From Oxytricha trifallax (lineage: Eukaryota; Ciliophora; Spirotrichea; Sporadotrichida; Oxytrichidae): a DNA stretch of 64,000 bases. Below, piece by piece: positions 62,391 through 64,000 of this stretch (positions are counted from its first letter, which is position 1; every line of letters begins with the position of its first letter). The DNA lies in NCBI GenBank assembly GCA_000711775.1, contig ARYC01002623.1:1-64000 (forward strand), given 5' to 3'. Below the pieces are notes generated by a model, which saw only the letters and a program-made list of their open reading frames with translations, searched no databases and was not told where the DNA came from. The translations under genes and the position numbers were made by a program.

Positions 62391-63054
62391 ATAATATATA
62401 TTTATTTTTAATTATTTTTTCAACATTGTTTAATCTAATTTTTTGAATATATTTTTGATGTGATACTTTGATGTTGCGAAGGATTTATATTAGGTATTTG
62501 TTAAGAAATATTATTCATTCATGAAAATCAATTTAATATAAAACTCATGGCCAAGATGAAAGAACCTCTTATCATAAATTAAAATACTTGCTTATTAATA
62601 AAATGCTAGATAGTAACATTCTGAGCTTGTATCTTTAAATTTAAAAATTACAATATCAAATTAGTATTCCTAATAAATATCTGAATTAATTGCATTTAAA
62701 TCAGAAGATTTTTTACTAGATAAATGATGAAAATGATATTACTAGATCATCAATATGATTAAATAGTGAAATAATAAACAAAAATAATTACTAGCAAGAA
62801 ATAGCTAATAAAAATATCAGGGAGTAACTTGAATAAATAGAAGAATTTAAGTAATGGTAATTTATATTAGTAAGAAAGTATAGACTGAAAGTCAGGGGAT
62901 TGTAATAATTAATATATATTTAATAAGTTTTAAAGATGTCCAAGTAATTGAACAGACTGTGAATCCATTGCAAGAATCGACTTCACAAAGTAAGTATTTT
63001 TCTCTGGAGATTCTTCATTTACATTTTAATTGAAAATTTTACTCATAGGTACAT
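62391..63054. other. A+T-rich spacer
   Basis: No gene. At 62998-63048 a GTAAGT...TTTACTCATAG stretch immediately precedes the GC-rich block and could be an intron or a short eliminated segment. Confidence 0.4.
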
Positions 63055-63262
63055 ATAGGCTGCTCTACTGAAGGACACTTATCAGAGCAAGGTTGCAAAT
63101 GTGAAAACCACCCCATCTCTGCTAATTATTACAAGGGAGATGGAGAAGTCCATGATTATTCGCGGGTAATGACCGTTGGCGGGTCTGGGGTTAGAGGCAG
63201 GTCCTCTCCAGTTGGGCAAGCTGCAACCCATCTGGCTACCTGACTCTGATCAGGTAATTGAT
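63055..63262 (+). other. GC-rich island, possibly coding or structured RNA
   Basis: About 200 bp with strikingly higher G+C than the flanks. One plus-strand frame reads VHIGCSTEGHLSEQGCKCEN, HPISANYYKGDGEVHDYSRV, MTVGGSGVRGRSSPVGQA and stops at TGA near 63240. The next frame reads YIQAALLKDTYQSKVANVKT and TPSLLIITREMEKSMIIRG. RNA stems are also possible (CCATCTC with GAGATGG; CCAGTTGGG with AACCCATCTGG). I cannot tell which reading is real and recognise no family. Confidence 0.45.
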
Positions 63263-63833
63263 TATAAATAAATATAATTTTTAAATCTATTTAGACTTAA
63301 TATCAAAGTGTTTCCGTATTAAAAAGCCCGATTCTCCTCATTACATTTAAAAATAATATGAATTTAAAAAATTTAAAAGTATATTATGTACAAATTAAAA
63401 TGCCTTGATATTTGTAAAATTAGAAATATGATTTATTAAGTGTGAATAAAATTTTATTGAAAGCACTAATTGAATTTCATATATAAAATTAAAAATTAGT
63501 AAAAAAACAAAAATTTCAATTATTTAAAATGATATGATAATTTAAAGTTTTTCTTCAATACATTATACCAAAAAAAATAAAAATTCGTAATAAAATATCA
63601 AATAATTGGTTACCTTTTTAAAGTAAAAAAGTTTTATCAAAATACTATTAAGCGAGTATAATCAAAATGAGGAGATCGTTATAAAGAAATCAAAAATGCA
63701 ATGAATTAAGATTATGATAATTTCAGAGTATACTAATGTTTTTTCAACTGTAGAGATTATGAATTAAGATTAACTATTTTAATTATCAACTTTATATTAC
63801 TAATCAAACATGGAGAATTCTAATTATTTATTT
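63263..63833. other. A+T-rich spacer
   Basis: No supported feature. Confidence 0.5.
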
Positions 63834-63935
63834 TTTTCACTTTTCCTGATTAGTTTGTATTTTAGCGCAGTCTCAGCGATGTATCTGTAGTAATCTCCAA
63901 CTTTTTTCTTAAATTTTTCTTAGATATCTTCACTA
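63834..63935 (-). CDS. 14-3-3-like fragment
   Basis: The minus strand reads EDIQEKFKKKVGDYYRYIAE then TALKYKLIRKSEK. The K-x-G-D-Y-Y-R-Y-x-A-E core is the signature of one helix of 14-3-3 phosphopeptide-binding proteins (K-M-K-G-D-Y-Y-R-Y-L-A-E). Only this helix is present within the window. Upstream sequence (toward 64000) turns into an 11-bp repeat, and downstream is A+T-rich, so it may be one precursor segment of a macronuclear 14-3-3 gene or a fragment duplicated into the germline-limited DNA. Confidence 0.55.
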
Positions 63936-63966
63936 TATCTTCAGGGTATCTTCATTGTATCTTCCT
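63924..63966. repeat. 11-bp minisatellite, four units
   Basis: TATCTTC recurs four times at 10-12 bp spacing (ATATCTTCACT, ATATCTTCAGGG, TATCTTCATTG, TATCTTCCTC), directly beside the 14-3-3-like segment. Confidence 0.75.
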
Positions 63967-64000
63967 CAAAAAATAAAAAGTCAAAAAATATTAAAATTAG

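Noticed and set aside
1..64000. tRNA genes
   Set aside because: No cloverleaf with T-loop GGTTCnAnnCC plus D-loop was recognised; GGGGTTCAATCTG near 24838 lacks a matching tRNA context.

Overview
This window looks like micronuclear (germline) DNA of a spirotrich ciliate close to Oxytricha (Sterkiella). Three observations support this. It carries copies of the TBE transposon, whose ends are telomere-like C4A4 repeats (CAAAACCCCAAAACCC). The coding regions read through TAA and TAG as glutamine and stop only at TGA. The background is very A+T-rich, with satellites and foldback repeats and no compact run of intact genes. In this base composition TGA is rare, so frames of 100-200 open codons arise by chance. 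Gene calls here therefore rest on family motifs or on comparison between copies, and calls without those are scored low.

Layout. 0.1-1.4 kb: end of a 382-bp satellite. 1.9-2.2 and 13.8-14.2 kb: two related foldback elements. 7.5 kb: possible LINE tail. 10.2-10.8 kb: TBE fragment. 11.7-12.1 kb: decayed small gene. 14.2-15.6 kb: decayed ORFs, including a WWE-like segment. 17.3-17.7 kb: TPR-like relic. 18.1-18.7 kb: 634-bp palindrome. 20.4-24.7 kb: complete-length but decayed TBE with a 262-bp MITE nested in it. 24.7-25.3 kb: GC-rich island. 27.1-27.5 kb: coding-like relic. 28.3-29.4 kb: MORN-like fragment, then an ARF GTPase pseudogene framed by inverted repeats. 30.7 kb: second MITE copy. 31.7-35.2 kb: nine copies of a 388-bp satellite. 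37-41 kb: decayed beta-helix-repeat gene. 41.6-46.4 kb: decayed unknown ORFs. 46.5-48.3 kb: decayed PINIT/SP-RING (SIZ/PIAS-type) SUMO-ligase gene. 49.3-49.9 kb: coding-like tract. 51.4-55.5 kb: best-preserved TBE. 58.7-61.1 kb: decayed membrane-protein gene. 62.2-62.4, 63.05-63.26 and 63.8-63.9 kb: short coding-like pieces, the last with a 14-3-3 signature.

How it fits together. Each TBE carries three genes: a DDE transposase, a 22-kDa-type protein, and a zinc-finger plus kinase (57-kDa-type) protein. The 22-kDa and 57-kDa genes diverge from a short intergenic segment holding a conserved AGGAGGTCCTCC dyad. In the known biology of these ciliates such elements and satellites are removed when the macronucleus forms, and TBE transposases take part in that process. 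Most non-transposon coding relics here are broken by frameshifts or in-frame TGA, so they look like germline-limited pseudogenes rather than ordinary macronuclear-destined segments. I could not compare with a macronuclear genome, so some clean pieces could still be precursor segments (MDSs).
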